Source: a virus
Strand: one strand, 5' to 3'
Virus record (IMG/VR): IMGVR_UViG_3300035703_000155
Coordinates: 1 to 45,467 of that record
DNA: 45,467 nt
Part shown: piece after piece, positions 19,264-29,100 of the stretch
How the letters are laid out: every line of letters begins with the position of its first letter
Position numbering within the stretch: the first letter of the stretch is position 1
Notes under the pieces: model-generated
Database searches by the model: none
What the model was told of the DNA's origin: nothing
The model's input: only the letters and a program-made list of their open reading frames with translations
Position numbers and translations under genes: made by a program

Positions 19264-21636
19264 TTAGCGGGCGCGGCTGTAGGCGAAAGGCGAAGATGCC
19301 CACGCCGCATAGACGTAGGTGCCGGCGCTGGTGTTGAAGGTGGCGTCTGTGGTGCGCACCTTGAAGCCGTTGCTGGTGATGTCGATCAGGTCTGTAGTGC
19401 CCTCAGCGTTGGCGAGGTTGGGATACAGCGGATCGTTATCTACGTTGTAGCCCTTGCGCTTGTCGTCCAGGATCGTCCAGTTGCCGGTGCTGCTGGACAT
19501 CTTGACCATCACAACAGCGGGGCGGAATCCAAGGTAAACAAACGGCGAAGGTGGATTATATGTGTCGCCACTGCCGGTGTAGCTGCCAAAAGAAGAGTAC
19601 CCGGCTACTGGGGCGAAGCAGTAGGCGACGTAGGTGTCAGCGTTGGCATTAACCAGTGCGTTGGTTCCCACGCTGAAGACAGAGGACGTAGGCGCTGTGT
19701 CATTCCAGACCGTATCTAGGTCAGCAGTGGCTGCCGTGGAGTTGAGTAGCAGGTAATCCGTTTCTGGTGCTGCGGTGTTGGCCGAGTGGTAAACGGGCCA
19801 GCCTTGGTCGGTGCTGGCAGTGGTCCGCGCCTTCACGATGATCATGCTGGGCGCTACGCCTAATCCATGCGCAATCGTTCTCGCTGACCCGTTGCCGGTG
19901 TAGGTCACAATGTCAAAGCCTGCCGACACACTTTCGTTCCAGCACCAAGCGGCGTAGGTGGCTGAGCTGGTGTTCGCCTGTGCCAAAGCACCCAACGCGA
20001 AGCCATCGCTGTTGAAGGCGGTCAGGCCGGTTGACTCAGTGGTTTCGTCGGTAGTGGTGTTGCACTCCAGTTGCTGCTGAACGCCTCTCACCGTGTCATA
20101 CAGCGCATGATCAGTAGCACCAGAGCGGCCCTTGATCCACACCAAATCCGGCGAGAAGTTTAGCCCACTAATCGTCTGGGTGCTGCCATTGCCGGTGTAA
20201 AGCTTGACATCCATTGCGTTTGCCCCGTTGGCGATCAGAGGCGTAGGCAGGTTGGCCGTTGTGAGCGCCTTGAAGCCGCTGGGGGCGGTGTAGGCGAAGG
20301 GGCGTTGGCCGAAGTTCCATACACATTCGTAAGCAGGTGAGTCTCCTCCAAGTGAGGCTGCAAATGCTTTCAGACCAGTTAACCCAGAATAAGCCTGTCC
20401 TTGGCTAACCCCATTCTTGTAAAAAGTGAGAGTGCCGCCATCAAGATCCATTGCAATGCCTATGACATCATTAAGTCCGTAAGAACTGCCATACGAAACT
20501 CCCGAAGCATTATTAAACTTTTGGCCATCGTATTTATACGAATAACTTGCAGCGTTGTTTCCAACATACTCACCAGCAGCAACTTTGAAATCTGGGCCTA
20601 CTATGCCAATAATGTGGCCCAAGCCGTCCGAAGAAAGTGTAACCGTACATTCCGCATACCACTTGCCAGTTGACTGAAAGATACTCCCAATCATTGTTTG
20701 TGGGGAAAAAGAATTTACTCGTCCGTCAAGGTTTCCATTGCTTAATACAGCGGCAGCAACTGATTGAAGTGGGTTTACAGTGCAGTAATTTCCCCGCACC
20801 TCCCCACCAGCGCCTGTATCGGTGCCGTAAGAAGTCGGCGTGTCCACGAGGGAATCGTTGCCTGTACCAGCGGTGACGCTCAGGTTGTTCGGCGTCCAGT
20901 TGTTGCTGCCCGCTCGATCCTTGCCAAGCGTGGTGGCAGTGGCGGCTGAGTTATCGCTGAAATCAAGCCTGAACCCGTTGGTGCCGTAGCTGCCGGTGTA
21001 CGCCTTGGGCACCCACTGGCCGGTGGTGGCGTTTGTTTCGGCGAAGCTCGATGGGGTTAGGGCTTGGCCGTCGATGAAGTGGATGTCGGCGAGGTAGCCG
21101 TTGAAGAACTGACTAAAAGATGGCCTCCCACCAATTCGATGTGTTGCGGCCTGATTGATAGCAAGATCAAAGTTTTGAGATGGGCTGACATTGACGTTGA
21201 ACGTCGTTACTTGTGATCCGTTTATGTAGAGACGCAGCCGATTAGATGCAGTAGCGGCGGTCGTATCGACCGAAATAACCAAGTGATACCACGCGGAAAA
21301 GTCACGCAACACCTGAGTCGTTGTAAGCCATGTGCTTGCTCCGCCGGTAAAGACTACAGTGCCGTCTGTATTGATGAGAAAATCAGTGATCCCATCATCA
21401 CCTGTGCCATTGCGGCAATGAAAGAGAGTTCCGCCGCCGCTTGAATTAGTTCCTGTTAACGCAGAAAGCTTCACCCACCCCGCCCAGGTCCACGTCTTCC
21501 TGTTGCCCGCTGATGCAGGCGTTCTGGACAAGTAGGCACTGTCACTACTGTTGAACCGCAGCGACCGGCTGATTTGATACCCAGCGCCTCCGCCAGCATC
21601 AGCGCCAAGCAGCAGGCTGTTGTTGAGGATGCTCAT
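19264..21636 (-). CDS. Tail fibre / receptor-binding protein with LamG-like and SPRY-like domains
   Basis: 790 aa. Residues about 20-200 form a concanavalin-like LamG domain (LRFNSSDSAYLSRTPAS; WTWAGWVKLSA; HRIGGRPSFSQFFNGYLADI). Residues about 290-440 resemble SPRY (DVIGIAMDLDGGTLTFYKNG). The C-terminal half has a repeated beta module (GNGSTQTISGLNFSPDLVWI and a second copy GNGSARTIAHGLGVAPSMII). Jelly-roll and lectin domains point to a fibre that binds host polysaccharide. DNA encoding the SPRY-like part (about 20340-20760) is clearly AT-richer than its surroundings. The start overlaps the stop of the upstream fibre gene by 4 nt. Confidence 0.78.
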   Translation of the reverse strand: MSILNNSLLLGADAGGGAGYQISRSLRFNSSDSAYLSRTPASAGNRKTWTWAGWVKLSALTGTNSSGGGTLFHCRNGTGDDGITDFLINTDGTVVFTGGASTWLTTTQVLRDFSAWYHLVISVDTTAATASNRLRLYINGSQVTTFNVNVSPSQNFDLAINQAATHRIGGRPSFSQFFNGYLADIHFIDGQALTPSSFAETNATTGQWVPKAYTGSYGTNGFRLDFSDNSAATATTLGKDRAGSNNWTPNNLSVTAGTGNDSLVDTPTSYGTDTGAGGEVRGNYCTVNPLQSVAAAVLSNGNLDGRVNSFSPQTMIGSIFQSTGKWYAECTVTLSSDGLGHIIGIVGPDFKVAAGEYVGNNAASYSYKYDGQKFNNASGVSYGSSYGLNDVIGIAMDLDGGTLTFYKNGVSQGQAYSGLTGLKAFAASLGGDSPAYECVWNFGQRPFAYTAPSGFKALTTANLPTPLIANGANAMDVKLYTGNGSTQTISGLNFSPDLVWIKGRSGATDHALYDTVRGVQQQLECNTTTDETTESTGLTAFNSDGFALGALAQANTSSATYAAWCWNESVSAGFDIVTYTGNGSARTIAHGLGVAPSMIIVKARTTASTDQGWPVYHSANTAAPETDYLLLNSTAATADLDTVWNDTAPTSSVFSVGTNALVNANADTYVAYCFAPVAGYSSFGSYTGSGDTYNPPSPFVYLGFRPAVVMVKMSSSTGNWTILDDKRKGYNVDNDPLYPNLANAEGTTDLIDITSNGFKVRTTDATFNTSAGTYVYAAWASSPFAYSRAR

Positions 21637-24600
21637 TTCACGTCCGAGATCAGGCGGGCGGTGATGCGGGTGGCGCTCTCGACGTAGTAGGCGATCACGT
21701 CCACAGCAGAGGCCGTTGTCGTGAGTGTAGGTGCGGTGCCACCGGGGAACTTCCAGTTGCTGCCGTAAGCCAGCGTGCGGCTGCCGGTGCCGTCCTGCGT
21801 GATCACGATCGTGCCGGCCTGGCCAGCGGTCAGGTTGCTGGGGTTGGCCAGTGTGCGGTTGCCGCCGAGCGTGACTGAGAAGTTGTTGCCCGCCGCGAAG
21901 TCCGGGGTGATCGTTGCGCCATCGGTGAGCGCCACCACGCTGCCGCGTTGTGCTGCGGTGAAGCTCTGTGCTGTCGCCAATGCCGCGTAGCCGGTGATCG
22001 TCTGCCCAGCCGCGAACGTGATCGCGCCGGTCATCGTGCCGCCGGTTCTCGGCAGCGCAGCGTTTGCCAGGTCGTATGCCGACTTCACCGCGTTCGGTGT
22101 CGCCGCGGTGCTGGTGCTGGTCGAGCTGGTCGAGTCCGTCAGCTGCACCACGCCCACCACGCTGGTGGTGCCTGCCACGATCTTGCTGCCAGCGATCGCA
22201 GCACCAGCCGCGATGTCGGCGTTGACGATCGTGCCGGAGAGCACCAGCGTGCCGTCTGCGTTCGGCAGATAGATCAGGCGATCGGCGGTCGGGTCTGCCG
22301 CCAGCAGCCGCGTTTCGTTCGCGTCGTCGGTGCTGCCCTCGAACACCATGCCGACGTTCGCGCCGAGCGTGATGTCACCGGTGAAGATGCCGCCGGCCTT
22401 GGGCATTGCCGCAGCAGCTAGGTCATATGCCGCCTTCACCGCGGTGGGCGTTGCCGCCAGCACCGAGCTGGTAGTGCCGGTGGAGTCGCTCAGCTGCACC
22501 ACGCCAGCCACGCTGGTCGATGCCGATGCCACGCTGATCGCCGGGGTGGTGGTCCCGTCAGTGACTGATATGGCGCCGGAGCCCGTCACGCTGGTGACGG
22601 TGCCCACGTAGTCGACGCCCCACTCAATGCCGGTGGCTGTGGCGCTGTTCGCGCGCAGCACCTGGCCGTTGGTGCCCACGCCCAGCTTGCTCAACGCGGT
22701 GCTGCTCGAGGCCGCCAGCAGGTCACCCTTGGTGTAGCTGGTGTTGCCGGTGCCGCCCTTGCTGGCCAGCAGCGTGCCGCTGGTGATGTTGTCGGCGTTG
22801 CGGCACTCGTTTGAGACTTCCTCAATCGCCGCCTGCACGTTGGTAGCCGAGACGCTGGCGCCTGGGGTGAAGCTGACGTTGTTGGCCGACTGCGCCACAA
22901 ACGTCGAGCTAACGTCGATCTCGGTCCAGATCGTGCCGTTGGACAGGATCAGGTCAGGCGGCGCCAGCAAAGTGGTCGGCGCTGGAGCGGTGCCGGTGCC
23001 GCCAATCGACACCACGACGTAATAGCCGTTGTTGCTCGAGCTGGCAGATGGCAGAGCGTTGCCGACCGTCAGACCGATCGATGAGCCCTCGGTCGTTACG
23101 GTTGCGATCTGGTTGGTGGTGGCGTTGTAGGTGCCGGCGAAGATCACCGAACCGGCCGAGATGCCCAACGGCTGCCAGACGTTGCCGTCCCACAGGAAAA
23201 AGGATTCGTCGAGCGGATTAAAGAAGATCTGACCGATGAAGTCGGCAGTGGGCAGTGCCTCGCCGAACTTGGCGGTGGAGTAGTTCGCCAGCTTGGCGCC
23301 GGTCACCGCATCGTCAGCGATCAATGCGGTGGCAAAGGTGCCGCTGGTGATCTTGCTTGCGGCCAGATCGGGGATGTCCGCTGCATCGAGCGTGGTGCCT
23401 GCGGTGACATGCCCCTGCGCATCCACGGTCACCTTGGGGTAGGTGCCGGCGGTGGCGCTGTTGGTGTGGTTCAGCGTGCCGCTGCTGACCGATAGACCAG
23501 TACCAGGTTGGATGATGCCCTTGGTGCTGGCGGTGGCGTCCGGCAGGTCACCGGGCACCAGCGCGCGGAAGGTGGGCGCCGCGTCGGCGCCGGTGGCCGG
23601 GCCGGCAAACACACGTGCCGCGCTCTGCGTGTCGAGCGTGGTGGTGATCGTGGCGCTGTAGTTGTCGGGATACGCAACCGAGAACGCGAGCGGGCTCGAG
23701 TCGCTGAAGCTGATCGTGCTCAGCGATGCCTGGCGCACCCATGTGCTGCCGTCCCATGTGTATTCGATGCCGGTGTTGGTGTTGATCCACTGCTGGCCGA
23801 TGAAGGCGCCAGAACCGGACGGCGTGGATGCAGCCACCACGGCGGCCGATTGATCGGCGAGCTTGGCGCCGGTGATCGCATCATCAGCCACCTTGCCGGT
23901 GGTGACTGCCAGGCTTGCCAGCTTGGCCTCGACCACAGCGCCTGATGCGATCGTCGCGGCGAAGGAGCCGGTGCCAGAGCCCGTGACATCACCGGTCAGG
24001 GTGATCGTCTGGTCGCCTGTATTGGTGCCGGATGTGGTGCCGCTGTGGGTGCCGGAGAAGGTGCCCGACTGCGTGGCCAGTGTGCCGAGCCCCAGCGTGT
24101 CGCGCTGTGCTGCGGCGTCTGCGTCATCGAGCAGCGCACGGCCTGCTGCGGTGCAGCTGATCTCCTCCACATCGCCAGCGCCTGCTGTTGCGCGGCCCAG
24201 TAGCACGTTGCTGCCGCTGGTGTCCTGCAGCTTGGCGTATGTCACGGCGCCATCAGCCAGCGCTGCGGTGCCAAGGTTGCTGGCCTTGGCCGTCGTCACA
24301 GCACCATCAGCCAGCTTGGCGGTGGTCACCGAGCCATCAGCCAGCGCAGGCGTCACCGCCGCGTAGGCGCCGGATCGGTAGACCTGCAGCTCGCCGGTGC
24401 TGCTGTTCAGCCAGCCGCGGCCTTCGTAGTTGTTGGTGGTCGGCGCTGTGGCGCTGATCGCCACCGAGCTGCTGTCAGCCAGCTTGGCTGCGGTGACCGC
24501 ATCATCGGCCAGCGCGGTGGTGCCGAGCTTGGTGGTGCTGGATTGGTCGAGCTTGTCGAGATCGATCGAGCTGGCGTCCACCAGATCGAGACCGGCATCC

Positions 24601-24725
24601 ACCAAGTCCTTGGCGGTGACCTTCTTGGTCTGAGATGCCGAAACATCTGCAATCGGCAGCACGTCGGTGGCAGCCACCGATGCCTTGGGTAGCGCTGTGA
24701 GCTGGGTTATCCGCTGGTCAGCCAA
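21633..24725 (-). CDS. Long repetitive tail fibre protein, 1030 aa
   Basis: N-terminal attachment-like domain (MADQRITQLTALPKASVAAT) then many repeats of the ADDAVTAAKLAD type, low-complexity Ser/Thr/Ala-rich, and two copies of the phage fibre repeat (VVQLSDSTGTTSSVLAATPT; VVQLTDSTSSTSTSTAATPN), each ending in AVKxAYDLAxAA. The repeats build a long shaft; the C-terminus (GQTITGY...TPDFAAGNN...SRTLAY) is a beta-rich knob domain. Located between the tail-tip genes and the second fibre, it is probably the side or central fibre that positions the receptor-binding protein. Confidence 0.85.
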   Translation of the reverse strand: MADQRITQLTALPKASVAATDVLPIADVSASQTKKVTAKDLVDAGLDLVDASSIDLDKLDQSSTTKLGTTALADDAVTAAKLADSSSVAISATAPTTNNYEGRGWLNSSTGELQVYRSGAYAAVTPALADGSVTTAKLADGAVTTAKASNLGTAALADGAVTYAKLQDTSGSNVLLGRATAGAGDVEEISCTAAGRALLDDADAAAQRDTLGLGTLATQSGTFSGTHSGTTSGTNTGDQTITLTGDVTGSGTGSFAATIASGAVVEAKLASLAVTTGKVADDAITGAKLADQSAAVVAASTPSGSGAFIGQQWINTNTGIEYTWDGSTWVRQASLSTISFSDSSPLAFSVAYPDNYSATITTTLDTQSAARVFAGPATGADAAPTFRALVPGDLPDATASTKGIIQPGTGLSVSSGTLNHTNSATAGTYPKVTVDAQGHVTAGTTLDAADIPDLAASKITSGTFATALIADDAVTGAKLANYSTAKFGEALPTADFIGQIFFNPLDESFFLWDGNVWQPLGISAGSVIFAGTYNATTNQIATVTTEGSSIGLTVGNALPSASSSNNGYYVVVSIGGTGTAPAPTTLLAPPDLILSNGTIWTEIDVSSTFVAQSANNVSFTPGASVSATNVQAAIEEVSNECRNADNITSGTLLASKGGTGNTSYTKGDLLAASSSTALSKLGVGTNGQVLRANSATATGIEWGVDYVGTVTSVTGSGAISVTDGTTTPAISVASASTSVAGVVQLSDSTGTTSSVLAATPTAVKAAYDLAAAAMPKAGGIFTGDITLGANVGMVFEGSTDDANETRLLAADPTADRLIYLPNADGTLVLSGTIVNADIAAGAAIAGSKIVAGTTSVVGVVQLTDSTSSTSTSTAATPNAVKSAYDLANAALPRTGGTMTGAITFAAGQTITGYAALATAQSFTAAQRGSVVALTDGATITPDFAAGNNFSVTLGGNRTLANPSNLTAGQAGTIVITQDGTGSRTLAYGSNWKFPGGTAPTLTTTASAVDVIAYYVESATRITARLISDVK

Positions 24726-24762
24726 GGCTCAGCCTCCAAGGGCACCACTGCTAGCACCCAGT

Positions 24763-25638
24763 TTAGTCCTCGGTTTCCTTCAGCAGGAAGTCGAGCGACT
24801 GCTCCACCGTGATCCGATCGTTGTCTTCCTTGAGGATGTAATCCTCGATGGAACCGATCAGCAGCCTGATCTCACCTGTGGTGACGAAATCGATCGTGCA
24901 ATTGATGATGTCGCCAGCACGTACTTCGACGCCGGCCTTGGCGACCATCGCATCGAATTGGTAAAAGACGTTGTTCACGCCAGCATCCACCGACTTATCG
25001 GTGAGGTAGAGCGCGCAATCGAAGGCGCTGCCGAGCTCAAGGCGCTGGATCAGCTGCAGCATCAGCAGCGGCGCCTCGGTGGTGCCGGCTGTCGTGTAGT
25101 CGAAGGCGCAGGTGATCGAGCCGCTGCCGCTCAGGATGCCGGCCGAATACATCTGCCGGAATTTGTCGCTGAGCGATGTGGTGTCGATGGCCTCGCGATC
25201 GGTGGCCAGCGTGTAGTCGACCACATTCCCGAGCACGCTGTAGGACACATCGCGCACGCGGCACTCGATCGGGATGGGCTCACCGGTGAAGGCATAAAGC
25301 GCCAGCTCGTTGGCGCGGGTGTTGTTCACCGCATCGGTGAAGGTCGGAAAGAAGCGCAGGCCGCCGGCTGCGTTCACGTTCACGTAGGCGGAGATGCTGG
25401 GCTCCACCGTGCCGCTGCTCCAGGCGGCGCCGGTGAAGCAGACCATGCCGCGGGCGTCGGTGGTTGAGATGTCCACCCGGTCACCGGTGAGAAGGTTCTC
25501 GCCAGCGCTGTCAAAGCTCAGCCGGTTGAGGCTGGTGTTCACGTCCGATGGATCGATCTGATCCTGCAGCGCGCTGATCAGTACCGATGTGGCGCGCCTC
25601 AGCCGGACGTTGCCCTTGGTGCCAAGGAAGAAGGTCAT
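24763..25638 (-). CDS. Structural tail protein, beta-rich, 291 aa
   Basis: MTFFLGTKGNVRLRRATSVL start, then beta-strand-rich sequence throughout, including GSITCAFDYTTAGTTEAPLL and LDFLLKETED at the end. The MTFFLGTKGxVRLRR opening and repeated strand pattern resemble the neighbouring 149-aa protein and the tail tube (35180-36115). It lies between the tail-tip (gpJ-like) gene and the fibres, so it may be a distal tail or fibre-attachment protein. Its start overlaps the 149-aa gene stop by 4 nt. Confidence 0.6.
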   Translation of the reverse strand: MTFFLGTKGNVRLRRATSVLISALQDQIDPSDVNTSLNRLSFDSAGENLLTGDRVDISTTDARGMVCFTGAAWSSGTVEPSISAYVNVNAAGGLRFFPTFTDAVNNTRANELALYAFTGEPIPIECRVRDVSYSVLGNVVDYTLATDREAIDTTSLSDKFRQMYSAGILSGSGSITCAFDYTTAGTTEAPLLMLQLIQRLELGSAFDCALYLTDKSVDAGVNNVFYQFDAMVAKAGVEVRAGDIINCTIDFVTTGEIRLLIGSIEDYILKEDNDRITVEQSLDFLLKETED

Positions 25639-26084
25639 GCAATCACGCCGCCAGCCACGAAGTCACCGTCGACGGTGAACTGGATCGGGACCACCACCAG
25701 TTCGCCGGTGCTGACGCCAACCTGCGCGGAGGTGACATAGGCGAAAAACTCGATGTCGTCGGCAGCGCTATCTGACACGCGCAGCTTGAGCTTGATGCGA
25801 TCGGTTTCGGTGACGGCGCCCACCTTCTGGATCTTGCCCAGCAGTGCTGTGAACTCGGTGAGCGTGGCCGACTCGCCGGCCTCAAGGCGGTAGTAGAGCA
25901 GCGTGGCGCTACCCGATGCCGACTTCATGCCGGGCGTGAAGGTGGCGGCCGTGCTGTCGATCGCGGTGGTGCTCAAGAGCTCCACGCTGGTCTCGAGCGA
26001 CCAGTCACGGATCTTGGCCACGGGCTTGTAGGCCGAGCCGTCCCAGAACTCCAGCTTGCCAGTACGGCCGGTGTAGAAGCCCAT
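25635..26084 (-). CDS. Tail tube-like structural protein, 149 aa
   Basis: MGFYTGRTGKLEFWDGSAYK then LETSVELLSTTAIDSTAATF, GSATLLYYRLE and a C-terminal VPIQFTVDGDFVAGG. The pattern (GKLEF..G..YKPVAKI, then strand repeats with SGSATLLYY) is that of tail-tube/tail-tip barrel proteins. It is too far from the tail assembly genes to be the main tube protein, which is the 311-aa gene; a second barrel at the tail tip is likely. Confidence 0.55.
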   Translation of the reverse strand: MGFYTGRTGKLEFWDGSAYKPVAKIRDWSLETSVELLSTTAIDSTAATFTPGMKSASGSATLLYYRLEAGESATLTEFTALLGKIQKVGAVTETDRIKLKLRVSDSAADDIEFFAYVTSAQVGVSTGELVVVPIQFTVDGDFVAGGVIA

Positions 26085-26110
26085 GAACGGCGGCCCAGTC
26101 TGAAGTCAGG

Positions 26111-29100
26111 CTAGCGAATGTTGAACCCACTATCCGCGAAGGATGCGATCAGGCTCAAGGTGCGGCCATCCGATTGAACACACGGATGCTCGATGGCGCT
26201 CACGCTTACTTGCCCTTCTTCATCCATCTGCACTTCAGTCACGCGGAATACCCGCTTGCGGGTGATCGTCTGGCCGAGCACGAACAGGCGGCCGGGGTAC
26301 GGCGCCAAGGCTGCCGCGGTGCCGTTGCTCACGGTCACGCTGTCCACCTGCACCACGGCGCTGCCGGACTGGTAGACCAGCGCCTTCAGGCCGCTGCCGT
26401 TCGGCACCTGGCCGATCGGCGTGTTCAGCACACCGCCGGCCTCGATCACGCCAGTGGTCACCTGATCCCATTGGTTCTCGCCGATCGCCACGTAGATGTA
26501 GCTGCCCGGCTCCAGCACGCTGTCGGTCGGGAAGGTCGAGAAGTCGATCGCGCGGCGGATGTGGCGCCGCTGATTGCAGAGCAGCTTGCCGAACAGGATC
26601 GCCTGGCTGCGGTTGGTTACGTACTGCGAGAGATCGAAGGTCTGCCGCACGGCGTTCGCTTCGGTCGCATCAGCACGGCTCACCTCCACGCTGCGGTTGC
26701 GCGGGAAGACGCCATCGATCTCGGTGTCGCGGTAGATCACTGACGCGATCAGGTCTTGCACGTTGCTGCCGAAGTCGATGAACTCCTCGCGGTAGCTGTC
26801 CTCGAGGATGTTGCCCTGGTTGAAGAGCGCGGTGATCATCACCTCGCGGGTGATGTTGCCGGCCTCGTCGCACGGCACGGCCGGCACCAGCGTTTCGCGG
26901 CCGCCGACACGGCCGAGCTCGAGCAGCGAGAACGGCGCCACCTCAGCCCAGAACTGACGCCATGGCGTCTTGTCTGCGATCACGCCATCCATGAACAGGC
27001 CGTTCTGGCGGCAGAAGCGCTTCGCCAGCGCCAGCGCCTCGAGATCCACGCCGCCGATCTTGGCGAAGCGGCCGATGCCATTCTGCGGATCAAGGATGGT
27101 GTCCAAGAAGATGTCCGGCGCGTAGCTGCTGGAGCCATCCGGCTGAGCGGGGTAGGTGCCGTCATCACGCAGCCGGCGCAGCTTCTTACCCTCAAGCGTG
27201 AACACCGACAGCGAGCGCAGGTCTTGGATGCCCTGGCCGCTGTAGGCGTTGAAGCCCATCAGCTGCAGGCCGTTGTACAGGTTGGGGTAGTTGCTGAAGC
27301 TCTCGGTGCGCTGCTCGGTCACGGCCGTGATCGCCAGCTCGGGTCCACCCTCAAAGCTGAAGCTGATCTGCGTGTCCGAGCGAACGGAGAACAGGCCCCA
27401 CTCATCCACTTCTGACGGGTTGACGTTCAGCGGTGGCCGGAGGCCCATGCGGGTGCGCACGGAGCCAAGGAACGTGAACTGCCCACCGGCCGGGCCGGGG
27501 ATGATCACGGTGTCGCCGCTGTTCTCGATGTAGGCGAAGTCAGCGAACCCGTGGGTGCGCATCTCGGCCGCGGTTTCGGCGATCGGGTCAAAGCGGAATT
27601 GCCAGTTGCCGATGTTGTCGCCTGCGATGAACTTCAGGGACACGAAGTTGTCGACATCAGCACCACGGCGCACGGCGAAGATGTAGGGCAGCCGCGCCCA
27701 ATCCTGTCCGGTGCGGCGGTAGCGCACCCAGAAGAAGGCGGAGCGCACCTTGGTGCCGTTGTCGCTGTCGCGGTAGTTCTTGACCTTCTCCTCGCCGTAC
27801 TTCTTGGCGCGGCCCTGCACGCGCTTGAACACCTTGGCCTTCAGCGCGAAGTCAACCACGCGGCACTCGGTGATCGTCTCGTAGCCGGCCTCCTCCATCT
27901 TCACCAGGCACTTGGTGTTAAAGAAATCGTTCCACGCTTCCGGCCTAGAGAGATAGTCATTCAGATAGGTGATGCGGTTCTGCTTGCTGCTGATCTCATT
28001 GCGCAGGTTGGCATCACGCGCGGCCATGGCAGCCAGATCGAGGTTGTTCGCGTCTTTGTAAAGGCTTGCGATTTCCTCTTGTAGCTTGGCTTGTCGCCGC
28101 AGAAGCGCCTTTCTATCCTCGCGAAGGGTTCCGCCCTTTGGTGTATTGAAGCCGTACTCACTGAATGCCCAGTCTAGCTTTGCCTGCTGATTGCGGAGGC
28201 GCTTGCTTAGGTTTTCAATCCGGCCTCTAGCTTCTCTGATCCACTGCTTTCTTCTGTCTATATAGTTTTGGCTCGTGTTGGTCTTCTTTCGCTCAGCGCT
28301 GATCTCCTCTTGCCATTCCTCGATATTGTTTCTCTCGTTGTCCCTGTCTCGGCGCGTGTTGAGAACTCGTTGAGCGAAGGGGTTGATCCGATCGTCAAAC
28401 ACGTCGCCATCGTCGTTAACGATGCTGTCCAGTTCGGCGGCGGTCCAGCGTTGATCGCGCAAATCTTCAATGCTGCCGATCAGCGCATTGATTTCATTTA
28501 GCTTCGCAGATACTCCACCGCCAACGCCTGCCTTGAGAATTGGCTCGTTGCGCAGCAGTTGCTCATTCAGCGTCGTGATCTGCTGCTGCAGCAGCACTAT
28601 CTCGCGGCTGGCTTCACTGCCGTTCTTTTTGAAGTCTTCTGTGCCGTAATCCTCAGTTGGGCACACACCAGATTCGATGCACTCCATCGCCACGCGCATG
28701 GAGCCGTCATCCAGCTCGACGTTCTTGATCGGTGCCGCTACACGGAACTTCGCGCTGCCCAGCTTGTAGGTGCTGGCCGCGTCGATGTAGCTCGAAAGTG
28801 TGCGGCGCAGCTCACGCGCAGCCCGTGCGGTGTCACTGTCGGTGGACAGGATGCGCCGGAAGATCAGCGTCATGCGCTGGCCCACGGGGACCACCGGCCG
28901 CTCATCGTTGAACACGTTGGTGGGCCAGTAGCTCTGTAGACCGTCGATCTCGATGCCGACTGGCGCATCGCGCTCGTCGCCGTCCTCATCGCGGTCGATG
29001 TAGTTGACGTTGATCGGGATCGGCGCGAACACGCCGAACCGGGTCATGGTGTTGGGCGAGAACGCCTGGCTGAAGCCATCGGTGTGCTGATCACCGATCA

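Noticed and set aside
21633-24725. Tandem repeats as CRISPR or microsatellite DNA
   Set aside because: The repetition is at protein level in a fibre shaft; DNA repeats are degenerate and have no spacers.
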